Positions 18,837 to 27,308 of a DNA stretch of 64,000 nt are shown piece by piece. How positions within the stretch are numbered: position 1 is the stretch's first letter; every line of letters starts with the position of its first letter. The notes under the pieces were generated by a model. It was given only the letters and a program-made list of their open reading frames with translations. It made no database searches and was not told the DNA's origin. Both the position numbers and the translations under genes were made by a program. Source of the DNA: Desulfurellales bacterium (GTDB taxonomy: Bacteria; Campylobacterota_A; Desulfurellia; Desulfurellales; Hippeaceae); assembly GCA_027035575.1 (NCBI GenBank), contig JALVUQ010000063.1:40844-104843 (forward strand). Reading direction: 5' to 3'.

Positions 18837-19664
18837 ATGAACCCGATTTTTTTAGAGAAAATGTTCGAGTTTTATATACTTGAAGACGCCTACTTTTCGG
18901 ATTTAACAACCGATGCTATCTCTAAAAGAGAGACAAAAAAAGCCGTTATTAAGGCAAAACAAGATTTTGTTTTGGCAGGCTCCGTTTTTATAGAGCCTCT
19001 TTTTAGAATGCTCAAAGAACCTTTTAGGCTTAATCTGCTTAAAAAAGACGGAGATTTTGTATTAAACGGCGAAATCATAGCCGAGGTATCTTCAAAAGAT
19101 TATGCCCTGCTCTATCTTGAGAGAATTTGCTTGAATATGATGCAAAGGATGAGCGGAATAGCAACAAAAACAAGAGCTCTCAGCATACTGATTAAAGATT
19201 ACAAAGCAAAAATTGTTGATACGAGAAAGACAACCCCCGGCTTTAGGTTCTTTGAGAAATACGCCGTGCGAACAGGCGGGGGAATTAACCACAGAATAGG
19301 GCTTTTCGATGCCGTGCTAATTAAAGACAATCACATCAAAGATGCAAACGGCATAAAATCGGCTGTGGAAAGTGCCAGAAAAAGCATACCCTTTACTACA
19401 AAAATAGAGGTGGAGTGCGAAGATTACGGTATGGCAAAAGAGGCGGTAGAGTGCGGTGCGGATATAGTTATGCTCGACAATATGAGCGTTGAGGATATGG
19501 AAAAGATAACAACCGACTTTAAAGGCAGAGCTATTTTTGAGGCAAGCGGAAATATAGATGAAAATAATATTGTAGATGTTGCAAAAAGCGGTGTAGATTA
19601 TATTTCAATGGGCGCTTTGACACACCACGCCGTTTGGGTTGATATAAATATGAAAATGGAGTGA
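18837..19664 (+). CDS. nadC: Nicotinate-nucleotide pyrophosphorylase NadC
   Basis: 275-residue quinolinate phosphoribosyltransferase, converting quinolinate and PRPP to nicotinate mononucleotide. Recognised by EDAYFSDLTTDA near the start, RICLNMMQRMSGIAT, the DTRKTTPGFR motif, the RTGGGINHRIGLFDAVLIKDNH stretch (shown in family members as the active-site wall), VEVEC and the late MGALTHH. The ATG abuts the nadA stop. Normal length. Confidence 0.97.
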   Translation: MNPIFLEKMFEFYILEDAYFSDLTTDAISKRETKKAVIKAKQDFVLAGSVFIEPLFRMLKEPFRLNLLKKDGDFVLNGEIIAEVSSKDYALLYLERICLNMMQRMSGIATKTRALSILIKDYKAKIVDTRKTTPGFRFFEKYAVRTGGGINHRIGLFDAVLIKDNHIKDANGIKSAVESARKSIPFTTKIEVECEDYGMAKEAVECGADIVMLDNMSVEDMEKITTDFKGRAIFEASGNIDENNIVDVAKSGVDYISMGALTHHAVWVDINMKME

Positions 19665-19668
19665 TTTT

Positions 19669-20463
19669 ATGAGAATTGCTTTGTGCCAGATAGACACTAT
19701 ATTGGGAGATGTGGGAAAAAACCTTGCAAAAATAAATCACTACACAGATAAAGCCGTATATGAAAACTGCGATTTGGTTATCTTTCCCGAGCTTGCCTTA
19801 ACAGGTTATTCGTTAAGGGATTTGACCGACAGCGTGGCTTTAAAAACAGACAGCGAACTTTTCAAACAATTTAAGACAAAAAGCAGAGAAATAGACATAG
19901 CTTTGGGTTATGTTGAAAACGGAAACGGATATTTCTTTAACAGCGGTGCATATTTCTCAAACGGTGAAATCCTGCACAACCACAGGAAGAAATTTCTGCC
20001 TGATTACGGTATGTTTGAGGAGGGCAGATACTTTGCAAGCGGACGTTCAATTGAGGCGTTTGATACGAAATTCGGTAAAACGGCTATGTTTATTTGCGAA
20101 GATTCATTTCATATCTCATCACAAAACGATGCCTTCAAACAGGGCGTTAATTTTCTGGTTATTCTGTCCGCAAGCCCGTTTTGGATGGACCACAAAGGTA
20201 TGAAACCTCAACTTTGGAAATCTCTATGCTCAAATTTCTCCCAATTTTCAAGCAGCTACTCAATCTTTGTAAACAGGACAGGTTTTGAAGACGGTGTGGG
20301 ATTTTTCGGAGGTTCGTTTGTTATGGGACCTTACGGCTCCATAATCAAGGAAGCGGAGTTGTTTAAAGAGGAACTGCTTATTATTGATTTTGACGAAAGT
20401 TTGATTGAAAAAGCAAAAATTATGATGCCCATTCTAAAAAACGAGGATATTGAGATATGTTAA
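19669..20463 (+). CDS. Stand-alone glutaminase-like carbon-nitrogen hydrolase paired with NadE
   Basis: 264-residue nitrilase-superfamily amidase. The catalytic triad is visible: E41 in FPELALTGY, K107 in HRKKFLPDYG and C143 in FICEDSF. The PDYG-F-EEGRYF sequence after the lysine closely matches the glutaminase domain of glutamine-dependent NAD synthetases. It ends seven bases inside nadE and forms one unit with it, so the likely role is to supply ammonia from glutamine to NadE as a separate subunit. In most such enzymes this domain is fused to the synthetase. A generic amidase acting on another substrate is less likely given the context. Confidence 0.85.
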   Translation: MRIALCQIDTILGDVGKNLAKINHYTDKAVYENCDLVIFPELALTGYSLRDLTDSVALKTDSELFKQFKTKSREIDIALGYVENGNGYFFNSGAYFSNGEILHNHRKKFLPDYGMFEEGRYFASGRSIEAFDTKFGKTAMFICEDSFHISSQNDAFKQGVNFLVILSASPFWMDHKGMKPQLWKSLCSNFSQFSSSYSIFVNRTGFEDGVGFFGGSFVMGPYGSIIKEAELFKEELLIIDFDESLIEKAKIMMPILKNEDIEIC

Positions 20464-21284
20464 TAGATAAATTAAAGATAGACTGCAATGTGGTTTCAAA
20501 ATATCTAATCGAATTTGTAAAGCAGGAGATATTAAAAACCGGTCTGAAAAAAGCGGTAATAGGGCTGTCCGGCGGTATTGACTCATCTTTAGTTGCATAT
20601 ATCGCCAAAGAGGCTTTGGGGAAAGAGAATGTTTACGGAATTTTAATGCCCTACAAAACATCGAGCAAAAACAGCCTTGAAGATGCTATGAAGGTTGTTG
20701 AAGAAACCAAAATAAACGCCAAAGTCTTTGAAATAACCGAGGCTGCCGATTCGTATATAAAAAAATTCGACGATATAAGCAATGTTAGGAAAGGTAATGT
20801 ATTTGCCAGGTTGAGGATGATAACGCTTTTTGACCACTCCTCTTTATACGGCGCTCTTGTTGTGGGAACAAGCAATAAAACCGAGCTGCTTTTGGGCTAC
20901 GGAACGTGGTATGGTGATATGGCATCCTGTTTAAACCCTATTGGTGACTTGTACAAAAACCAGATATACCAACTTGCAAAATATTTCGGTGTACCGGAAA
21001 GTATAATTAGCAAAAAGCCCTCAGCCGATTTATGGGTCGGTCAAAGCGACGAAGAGGAATTGGGGTTTTCTTACGACGATGCTGACCTTATTTTATACCA
21101 TATGTACGACCTGAGATATTCCGCAGACGAGGTAGTCAAATTGGGTTTTGAGAAAGATTTGGTCTATGGAATTGCCGAACGGGTAAGAAAAAACCAGTTC
21201 AAAAGACTTCCTCCCATAATAGCCAAGATAAGCAGAAGAACAATAAATGTTGATTTCAGATATCTAAGGGATTGGGGATTGTAA
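20457..21284 (+). CDS. nadE: NAD synthase NadE
   Basis: 275-residue adenine nucleotide alpha hydrolase that amidates deamido-NAD. The PP-loop SGGIDSS is at 38-44; FARLRMITLFDHS, VVGTSNKTELLLGYGTWYGD and KPSADLWVGQSDEEELG are the conserved substrate and metal loops. The protein is only the synthetase domain, with no fused amidase; the amidase is the overlapping upstream gene. Its stop lies three bases from the 3' end of the convergent tRNA-Leu, so transcripts may run into the tRNA on the opposite strand. Confidence 0.96.
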   Translation: MLIDKLKIDCNVVSKYLIEFVKQEILKTGLKKAVIGLSGGIDSSLVAYIAKEALGKENVYGILMPYKTSSKNSLEDAMKVVEETKINAKVFEITEAADSYIKKFDDISNVRKGNVFARLRMITLFDHSSLYGALVVGTSNKTELLLGYGTWYGDMASCLNPIGDLYKNQIYQLAKYFGVPESIISKKPSADLWVGQSDEEELGFSYDDADLILYHMYDLRYSADEVVKLGFEKDLVYGIAERVRKNQFKRLPPIIAKISRRTINVDFRYLRDWGL

Positions 21285-21287
21285 AGA

Positions 21288-21374
21288 TGGTGCCGGGGGC
21301 GGGACTCGAACCCGCACGGGATCGCTCCCACGAGATTTTGAGTCTCGCGTGTCTACCAGTTTCACCACCCCGGC
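21288..21374 (-). tRNA. tRNA-Leu (anticodon CAA)
   Basis: 87-nt cloverleaf on the minus strand with encoded CCA. The acceptor stem pairs GCCGGGG with its 3' complement, the D-arm has the usual GG, and the anticodon loop is CTCAAAA giving CAA (leucine, UUG). A long variable arm and the GGTTCGAGTCC T-arm fit class II tRNA-Leu. Confidence 0.95.
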
Positions 21375-21386
21375 AAAAGCAGGACA

Positions 21387-21414
21387 ATTATATATTTTTA
21401 TCTGCTTGTGTCAA
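21387..21414 (-). promoter_or_regulatory. Sigma-70 promoter of tRNA-Leu(CAA)
   Basis: Full-consensus TTGACA (21414-21409) and TATAAT (21392-21387) separated by 16 bases, ending 12 bases before the tRNA 5' end. This is the best housekeeping promoter in the window. Confidence 0.85.
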
Positions 21415-21504
21415 TATTTTGCTTGTTAAGATTTAACTTTTTTGTTATGTTTTTTGTGGCACCTTTAGCCTAAGACTGCCTGTTTTACAAAAAAAGGAGT
21501 TTTA

Positions 21505-23277
21505 ATGGAGTTTGTGGAAAGGGAAACATCGGACATTAAAGGAACTTTAGCCGAAGTTTCAAAAGAGTTGGGATTTCCTGCAAAATTCATAGACTTTGAA
21601 ATAGAAGAAGAACAGGAAACAAAAGACGAACAGGGCAATATAACCAAACTCTATAAAGTTAAGTTCTTTATAAACAGCGATAAGTCCGAGTTATACGATA
21701 TTTTAGAGGTTGAAGCGGAAAACACCGAACATCCTCAAAAGGCGTATATTGTGGTTAATCCGTCAAAAATACGTGGCAGTATCGATATTTCCGAAAATGA
21801 AATAGTCAAAATAATAAAAAAAGTAGCTGCACTTAACAAACTTGTATTTCTTTTTAAAGATAAAACTCTTCTTATGATAGCAAAGGAGATAAAAAAACGC
21901 CTAAATCCGTCGCACAAGCCGTTTAGAATTCTTATAGCCGAAGGAAAAAAGCCCGTAAGGGGCAAAAACAGCGAACTGAAATTTTATTTCAACAGATATC
22001 ACGCAGCCGGCAGTGTTACAAAAGACGGAAAAATTGACTACAAAAAGAAGAATTTTCTTGTACCCGTACAGAAAGGAAAGGTCTTGATAGAATTTTTCAA
22101 ACCGACAAGAGGAGAGGAAGGATACGATGTTTTCGGCGGAATCATACCGCAGGATGTCGGTGTTGTTATAGAGGATTTGGAAGATATTAAATTCAATTCG
22201 GACAGCATAGAAAAGGTTGATGACGGAAACGTAGTAAAACTTATATCCAAAAAAGACGGCGTTATAATATATAAAAACGGGACATACGACATAGATACGA
22301 CTGTTTCTGTTGATAAGGTTGACATAAAAACAACAGGCAATCTTGATACGGATGCAGATGTTGAACTTGAAATAGGCTCAATGGGCAACGATTCCGTTGA
22401 AGACACTATAGCAGCCGGGATGAAGGTTAAGGCGAAAAAGGTTACCATAAACGGAGACGTAGGACCGAAAGCCGTAGTGGAAGCCGACGAGGTCACCATA
22501 AAGGGAAGCGTACATCAAGATGCAAAAATAGTAGCCAAAAAAGCTGTCATTTCCATATGCAGAGGCTCGGTTGAAGCCGACGAGGTTGAGATAGATTTAG
22601 CCGAGCACGCAAGAATTCTATCCAAAAACAGCACCGTAATCAATAAATCCGTAGCCTCCAAGATAACCTGTCCTAAGATAGAAATCAAAGAGGTTATGAT
22701 GTCTTCCAACTTTACTACCTCATCGGAATCTATTTTTATTAATAAAATAGAAGGAGACGATAACTTAATAGCAATACAGCCGCTTGCCCTACCCTGGATT
22801 AGGGAAAAGTACAAAGAGTTGTGCGTCGAAAGAGAATATGCAACGGTTATTCTGAAAACTAACAAGAAAAATTATGAAAATGCACTTGATACTTTTGAAA
22901 AGGAAAAACAGCGCTACGACAGCATTAAAAAGACCATAAAAAAACTCCAAGAAGAAAATAAAGAGATACCCAAACCTCTGCTGATTGTTGTTGAAAAATT
23001 CAAAGAGTGCGCTCAAGAGTTAAAACAGGCGGAAGAAGCGTATGAACAGGCAAAAAACGAACTGGAAAGAATTCAAAAAGATATAACCGAGATGGAAAGC
23101 AGCTACAAAAAAGGCCATATAATCATAAAAGGACAAATAAATAGCGGAAATAAGATTCTATTTGACGATACGCTCAAAAGGGTTGTCGAAACTCCCAAAA
23201 ACAACGTAAAAATTTACGTAAGAGAGATTCAAGGTAAAGAGGATATTGTTATAGAGCCAAACAATGACAGCCGATAA
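21505..23277 (+). CDS. fapA: FapA family (DUF342) protein
   Basis: 590-residue protein of the flagellar assembly protein A family. The N-terminal ~190 residues include the family stretch AEGKKPVRGKNSELKFYF; then comes PTRGEEGYDVFGGIIP, followed by a long repetitive beta region (about 255-395) with regularly spaced valine/isoleucine and glycine, typical of the DUF342 beta-helix core. A coiled coil (about 430-530, rich in Glu and Lys) precedes the C-terminal strands. An AAAGGAG precedes the ATG. No flagellar genes are adjacent, so its role here is uncertain; family members are linked to flagella or polar organisation. It overlaps the next gene by 14 bases. Confidence 0.85.
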   Translation: MEFVERETSDIKGTLAEVSKELGFPAKFIDFEIEEEQETKDEQGNITKLYKVKFFINSDKSELYDILEVEAENTEHPQKAYIVVNPSKIRGSIDISENEIVKIIKKVAALNKLVFLFKDKTLLMIAKEIKKRLNPSHKPFRILIAEGKKPVRGKNSELKFYFNRYHAAGSVTKDGKIDYKKKNFLVPVQKGKVLIEFFKPTRGEEGYDVFGGIIPQDVGVVIEDLEDIKFNSDSIEKVDDGNVVKLISKKDGVIIYKNGTYDIDTTVSVDKVDIKTTGNLDTDADVELEIGSMGNDSVEDTIAAGMKVKAKKVTINGDVGPKAVVEADEVTIKGSVHQDAKIVAKKAVISICRGSVEADEVEIDLAEHARILSKNSTVINKSVASKITCPKIEIKEVMMSSNFTTSSESIFINKIEGDDNLIAIQPLALPWIREKYKELCVEREYATVILKTNKKNYENALDTFEKEKQRYDSIKKTIKKLQEENKEIPKPLLIVVEKFKECAQELKQAEEAYEQAKNELERIQKDITEMESSYKKGHIIIKGQINSGNKILFDDTLKRVVETPKNNVKIYVREIQGKEDIVIEPNNDSR

Positions 23278-24037
23278 ACAAAGCTTCAAAACCGCTCTGC
23301 AATCACTTGCACATAATAACGTCTCCTCATCCACTCAAATTTGCTCATATATGATTGAGTATGCCCAACGTTTATTTGAAGAGGCTGATACGACAGATTT
23401 AATCTATGAGGTTATTAAAAACCAATCCTCTATGGCAATCGTGATAAACACGGGTTTAAAGATAGTTGCAGCCTTAAAGAAAAAAGACATAAACCTATTG
23501 AAAAGCATAGAAAAAGAGATTGAGAGCGCTTCAAAGGCAGCGACAGACAGTGCCGTAAATTTTCTATCGGGTGCAAAAAACATTGCTACAATCTCGTTTT
23601 CACAAAGCGTGCTCGATGTTATAACAGGCATTAATCCTCAAAATGTTTATCTGTCCGTGTCTCATCCGGCAAACGAGGGTGAACGGCTTGCAATTGAGCT
23701 TAAAAACAGAAATATCAATCCTGTTTTGCTGGAGGACAGCGGATACTCTTTGATTATGCAGCAAATAGATGCCGTAGTTGTCGGCGCCGATGCAATTTTT
23801 GACAACAGCTTTATCAATAAAACCGGAACCCTCAGCCTTTCATTGCTCTCTCAATACTTTTCCAAACCGTTTTATGTTGTGGGCTGCATATGCAAATACA
23901 TAGATAAAGATGCAAAAAAGTTTTTCAGAATAGAAGAAAAACCCCAAGAGGAGATATCGTCTGTAAACTGCAAAAGAATAAACAGGTATTTTGAAGAAAT
24001 ACCAAACAGATTCGCAAATAAAATATTCGTGAGGTGA
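23264..24037 (+). CDS. eIF-2B alpha/beta/delta-related protein
   Basis: 257-residue protein resembling the eIF2B/methylthioribose-1-phosphate isomerase/ribose-1,5-bisphosphate isomerase superfamily. A helical N-terminal half is followed by ATISFSQSVLDV, then the hallmark VVGADAIFDNSFINKTGT and the C-terminal FYVVGCICKY strand. The catalytic cysteine motif of sugar-phosphate isomerases is not visible at the usual place (it reads FSQS), so isomerase activity is doubtful. It overlaps fapA and precedes the radical SAM gene by seven bases; a functional link is unknown. Confidence 0.75.
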   Translation: MTADKQSFKTALQSLAHNNVSSSTQICSYMIEYAQRLFEEADTTDLIYEVIKNQSSMAIVINTGLKIVAALKKKDINLLKSIEKEIESASKAATDSAVNFLSGAKNIATISFSQSVLDVITGINPQNVYLSVSHPANEGERLAIELKNRNINPVLLEDSGYSLIMQQIDAVVVGADAIFDNSFINKTGTLSLSLLSQYFSKPFYVVGCICKYIDKDAKKFFRIEEKPQEEISSVNCKRINRYFEEIPNRFANKIFVR

Positions 24038-24044
24038 ATACAGT

Positions 24045-24995
24045 ATGTCAATGGGATTTATTTTCGGTCCTGTGCCTTCAAGAAGACTCGGATTGAGTTT
24101 GGGCATCAATATTACACCGTTTAAAACCTGCAGCTATAACTGCATCTACTGCGAGGTAGGAAAAACAACAGATTTAACGATAGAAAGAAAGAACTTTTTT
24201 AATATAGAAGACATAAAAAAAGAGTTTAGAAAAACTATAGACAAGGCAGGTCACATAGATTTTGTAACGTTTTCGGGAAGCGGAGAACCCACTCTAAACA
24301 AAGACTTGGGTGAGTTGATAAGGTTTGTAAAATCTTTTAAAAAATACAAAACAGCGGTATTAACAAACGGAAGTTTGTTGTTTAAAGAGGATGTAAGAGC
24401 TGATCTGCTTGAGGCGGATGTTGTTATACCAAGTCTTGATTCCGTAGTCGAAAAATCTTTCAAAAAAATCAATATGCCTCATAAAGACTTAAGCATACAA
24501 AAAATAACAGAGGGCATCATTCAATTTTCAAAGGAGTTTAAAAACGAGATTTGGCTTGAGATTCTGTTTGTTAAAGGAGTAAACGACTCCAAAGGTGATA
24601 TTGATGCGCTTTGTGAAGTTTTAAAACAGATTAAGCCCGACAGAATTCAAATAGGAACCGTTGACAGACCTCCGGCATACACAACGGCTAAGAAATTAAG
24701 CAATAAAGAGATGATGGATATATACGTTTATATGAGCTCCAAGGTCGGCAGTATCGACATTATAGGCTCGTTTAACAAAGAAAACGACGCTTTTTACGAT
24801 GATATAGAACGCTCAGTTATAAAGATGATAAATATAAGACCCTGTTCAAAAAGTGAGTTAAAAGAAACATTCGGGGTTGACGATAGAAAGATAGACGAAA
24901 TTATAGATAAACTGATAAAAGAATCGAAAGCATACAAACAACGATTCGGCTCCAAAACTTTTATAGTCGGAAACCGCTCCGTATCAAACCTGTAG
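24045..24995 (+). CDS. Radical SAM protein (COG0731-like)
   Basis: 316-residue radical SAM enzyme. The iron-sulfur motif CSYNCIYC (C-x3-C-x2-C) is near residue 30, preceded by FGPVPSRRLGLSLGINI, which is characteristic of the COG0731 Fe-S oxidoreductases related to wyosine enzymes. SGSGEPTLN is the glycine-rich SAM-binding strand. The C-terminal ~70 residues look like a small winged-helix (SKSELKETFGVDDRKIDEII). The biochemical reaction is not known to me. Start could also be the second Met two codons downstream. Confidence 0.85.
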   Translation: MSMGFIFGPVPSRRLGLSLGINITPFKTCSYNCIYCEVGKTTDLTIERKNFFNIEDIKKEFRKTIDKAGHIDFVTFSGSGEPTLNKDLGELIRFVKSFKKYKTAVLTNGSLLFKEDVRADLLEADVVIPSLDSVVEKSFKKINMPHKDLSIQKITEGIIQFSKEFKNEIWLEILFVKGVNDSKGDIDALCEVLKQIKPDRIQIGTVDRPPAYTTAKKLSNKEMMDIYVYMSSKVGSIDIIGSFNKENDAFYDDIERSVIKMINIRPCSKSELKETFGVDDRKIDEIIDKLIKESKAYKQRFGSKTFIVGNRSVSNL

Positions 24996-25015
24996 TCTAA
25001 TTTTTAAAAAGATTT

Positions 25016-25384
25016 TGGTGGAGACGGCGGGAGTTGAACCCGCGTCCAGAAGTGCTTCACATCCGAAGGCTTTTTACATGCTTAACCCGTTTTTTGATAA
25101 TGCTGCCAAGGAAAATCCGGGTAAAACCTCTTTTGGCAGCATACCGATTGTGATACCCGCAAAAAAGCCAATCGGCGAACTTTTTTTGCGGGGTGCGCTT
25201 ATGGTTATGAAGCCTTATCGAGTGCCTAAGCGACAAAACACCCGACAGACTGCCGCTTTTAAATTAAGCGGCTAACGCGTATTCGTTATCTGCGTTTCTT
25301 TTTCCCTGCCTATTTAACGAGCTGGCAGGAGCTCGGCATGACCTTCGAATGCCATCACACCCTGTCGAACCCAAATACGTCCCC
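25016..25384 (-). ncRNA. ssrA: tmRNA (ssrA)
   Basis: 369-nt transfer-messenger RNA with encoded CCA. The 5' GGGGACG pairs with the 3' CGTCTCC as a seven-pair acceptor stem, and the tRNA-like 3' end has GGTTCAACTCCC. The tag frame (25293 down to 25264) reads ADNEYALAA then a stop, so ribosome rescue would add A-ADNEYALAA. Between them are several GC-rich stems typical of the pseudoknots. Confidence 0.96.
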
Positions 25385-25403
25385 TTTTTGGAGTGTATGC
25401 TCG

Positions 25404-25431
25404 AATATAACCATAAATTCTTAAAAGTCAA
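25404..25431 (-). promoter_or_regulatory. Promoter of tmRNA
   Basis: TTGACT (25431-25426), 16-base spacer and TATATT (25409-25404), about 20 bases before the mature tmRNA 5' end. Confidence 0.75.
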
Positions 25432-25505
25432 GTCTATCGGCAAAAACAGATACATTAAAAATCGATGATGTTTAAAAAATATTACCCTAACAAAACATAT
25501 AAAAA

Positions 25506-25533
25506 TTGCAAAAATATGTTTTGAGGTTATAAT
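25506..25533 (+). promoter_or_regulatory. Promoter of proS
   Basis: TTGCAA, 16-base spacer, TATAAT; predicted start near 25540, with AAGGGG as ribosome site before the proS ATG. It is divergent from the tmRNA promoter. Confidence 0.65.
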
Positions 25534-25565
25534 ATGTGGCAAATTAAAGGATTAAGGGGTTTGGT

Positions 25566-27308
25566 ATGCGTTATTCGGAAAGTTTTATATACACTTTAAA
25601 GGAAGACCAGAAAGAAGCCGCAATTGTAAGCCACAATCTGCTTTTAAGAGGGGGGTTTATCTCCAAACTTGCAAGCGGCATATATAACTATTTGCCTCTT
25701 GGCTTGAGGGTTATAAAAAAGGTTTCGGAAATAGTCAGGCAGGAGATGAATGCTGCAGGAGCCCTTGAAATTCTTATGGCTGCTGTCCAGCCTGCCGAGC
25801 TGTGGATGGAATCCGGCAGATGGAACGACTACGGCAAGGAGCTTTTAAGAATAAAAGACAGAGGAGACAGGGACTTTGTCTTCGGACCGACTCACGAGGA
25901 GGTAGTAACCGATATAGTAAGAAAATTTGCCAAAAGCTACAAAAATCTACCGGTTAATTTATACCAGATACAGACAAAATTCAGAGACGAGTTGAGACCG
26001 CGCTTCGGTTTGATGAGGGGCAGAGAGTTCATTATGAAAGATGCATACAGCTTTGACGCAGACGAAGACGGTATGGATATAAGCTATCTTAAAATGAGGG
26101 ATGCCTATTTTAATATATTCAGGCGCTGCGGGCTTGCTTTTCGGAGTGTTGAAGCCGATACAGGCTCCATAGGCGGTAAGGATTCGGAAGAGTTTATGGT
26201 TTTAAGCTCGACCGGTGAGGATGAAATTGTCGTATGCGACAGCTGCGAATACTCGGCAAATACCGAAAGAGCGGAAAGCATAACACAGGATGAACCCGGA
26301 ACAGAAAAGGAATTAAAGAAGGTAGAAACGCCGAACAAACAAACCATTAAAGACGTATGCGAGTTCCTTGATAAAGACGAACAATTCTCAGCCAAGGCGC
26401 TTGTATATAAAAACGAAGAGGGAAAAATATTCTGCTTCTTTGTTGAAGGAGACGACGAGCTAAACGAGATAAAAGCGGCAAGGGCAACGGGCAGTATTGA
26501 GTTGACAATGCTGACGGATGAGGAGCTTGAAAAAACCGGGCTTTTGAAGGGATATATCGGTCCTATAGACTTTCCGAACAAGGATATTGAGATTGTGTGC
26601 GATAATCGTCTGAAAAACAGGAATACACTTGTTGTTGGTGCAAACGAAGAGGGATATCACTTTGTAAATGCCAAATTCGGGCGGGATTTTGAACACAAGA
26701 CGGCAGATATAAGAAACGTTAAGGAAAACGAAATATGTCCGAGATGTAAAAACGGCAGATTAAAGAAAATAAGAGGAATTGAGGTCGGTCATATATTCAA
26801 ACTCGGTTTAAAGTATTCAAAGGCTATGAAGGCTGAATTTCTAGATAAAAACGGCAAAACTCAGCCGTTTTATATGGGATGCTACGGAATAGGAATAGGC
26901 AGAACGGCTCAAGCGGCCATAGAGCAAAACAACGACGAAAAAGGAATAATCTGGCCTATCTCCATCGCTCCTTTTGAAATCGAGATAGTCCCTCTCGATT
27001 CAAAAGACATCGGGCTTGTCAACTTCTGCGATAGGATGTATGACTACTTTGAAAATACGCTTGGAATTGAGGTATTATACGACGATAGAGCAGAAAGAGC
27101 AGGAATTAAGTTGAACGATATGGATTTGATAGGTATTCCTATAAGAATTGTTATTGGTAAAAAGAGCTTTGCGGATAACAAGGTTGAAATTTCATTGAGA
27201 AGAAACAGAAATGACAAAACACTTGTTGACAGAGACGTTGCGATAGAATACGCAGTTGAATTAAGAGAAAAACTATACAAAGAACTTGAAAAAATACGGG
27301 AGGTATAG
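25566..27308 (+). CDS. proS: Prolyl-tRNA synthetase ProS
   Basis: 580-residue bacterial-type class II aminoacyl-tRNA synthetase that charges tRNA-Pro. Motif 2 region: FGPTHEEV, TKFRDELRPRFGLMRGREF and IMKDAYSFD. The insert between about 225 and 390, carrying the zinc-like cysteines (CDSCEY, CPRCKNG) and ALVYKNEEGK, is the editing (INS) domain of the bacterial form that removes mischarged alanine. GIGIGRTAQA is motif 3, and the anticodon-binding domain follows. First gene of its transcript; its stop abuts the M18 peptidase start. Confidence 0.97.
   Translation: MRYSESFIYTLKEDQKEAAIVSHNLLLRGGFISKLASGIYNYLPLGLRVIKKVSEIVRQEMNAAGALEILMAAVQPAELWMESGRWNDYGKELLRIKDRGDRDFVFGPTHEEVVTDIVRKFAKSYKNLPVNLYQIQTKFRDELRPRFGLMRGREFIMKDAYSFDADEDGMDISYLKMRDAYFNIFRRCGLAFRSVEADTGSIGGKDSEEFMVLSSTGEDEIVVCDSCEYSANTERAESITQDEPGTEKELKKVETPNKQTIKDVCEFLDKDEQFSAKALVYKNEEGKIFCFFVEGDDELNEIKAARATGSIELTMLTDEELEKTGLLKGYIGPIDFPNKDIEIVCDNRLKNRNTLVVGANEEGYHFVNAKFGRDFEHKTADIRNVKENEICPRCKNGRLKKIRGIEVGHIFKLGLKYSKAMKAEFLDKNGKTQPFYMGCYGIGIGRTAQAAIEQNNDEKGIIWPISIAPFEIEIVPLDSKDIGLVNFCDRMYDYFENTLGIEVLYDDRAERAGIKLNDMDLIGIPIRIVIGKKSFADNKVEISLRRNRNDKTLVDRDVAIEYAVELREKLYKELEKIREV

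Noticed and set aside
21456..21473. Sigma-54-like promoter TGGCAC before fapA
   Set aside because: The GG and GC elements are ten bases apart, not the twelve needed for the -24/-12 pattern.
25015..25275. 86-codon open frame on the plus strand
   Set aside because: It lies over the tmRNA gene on the opposite strand; its start is the tmRNA acceptor end.
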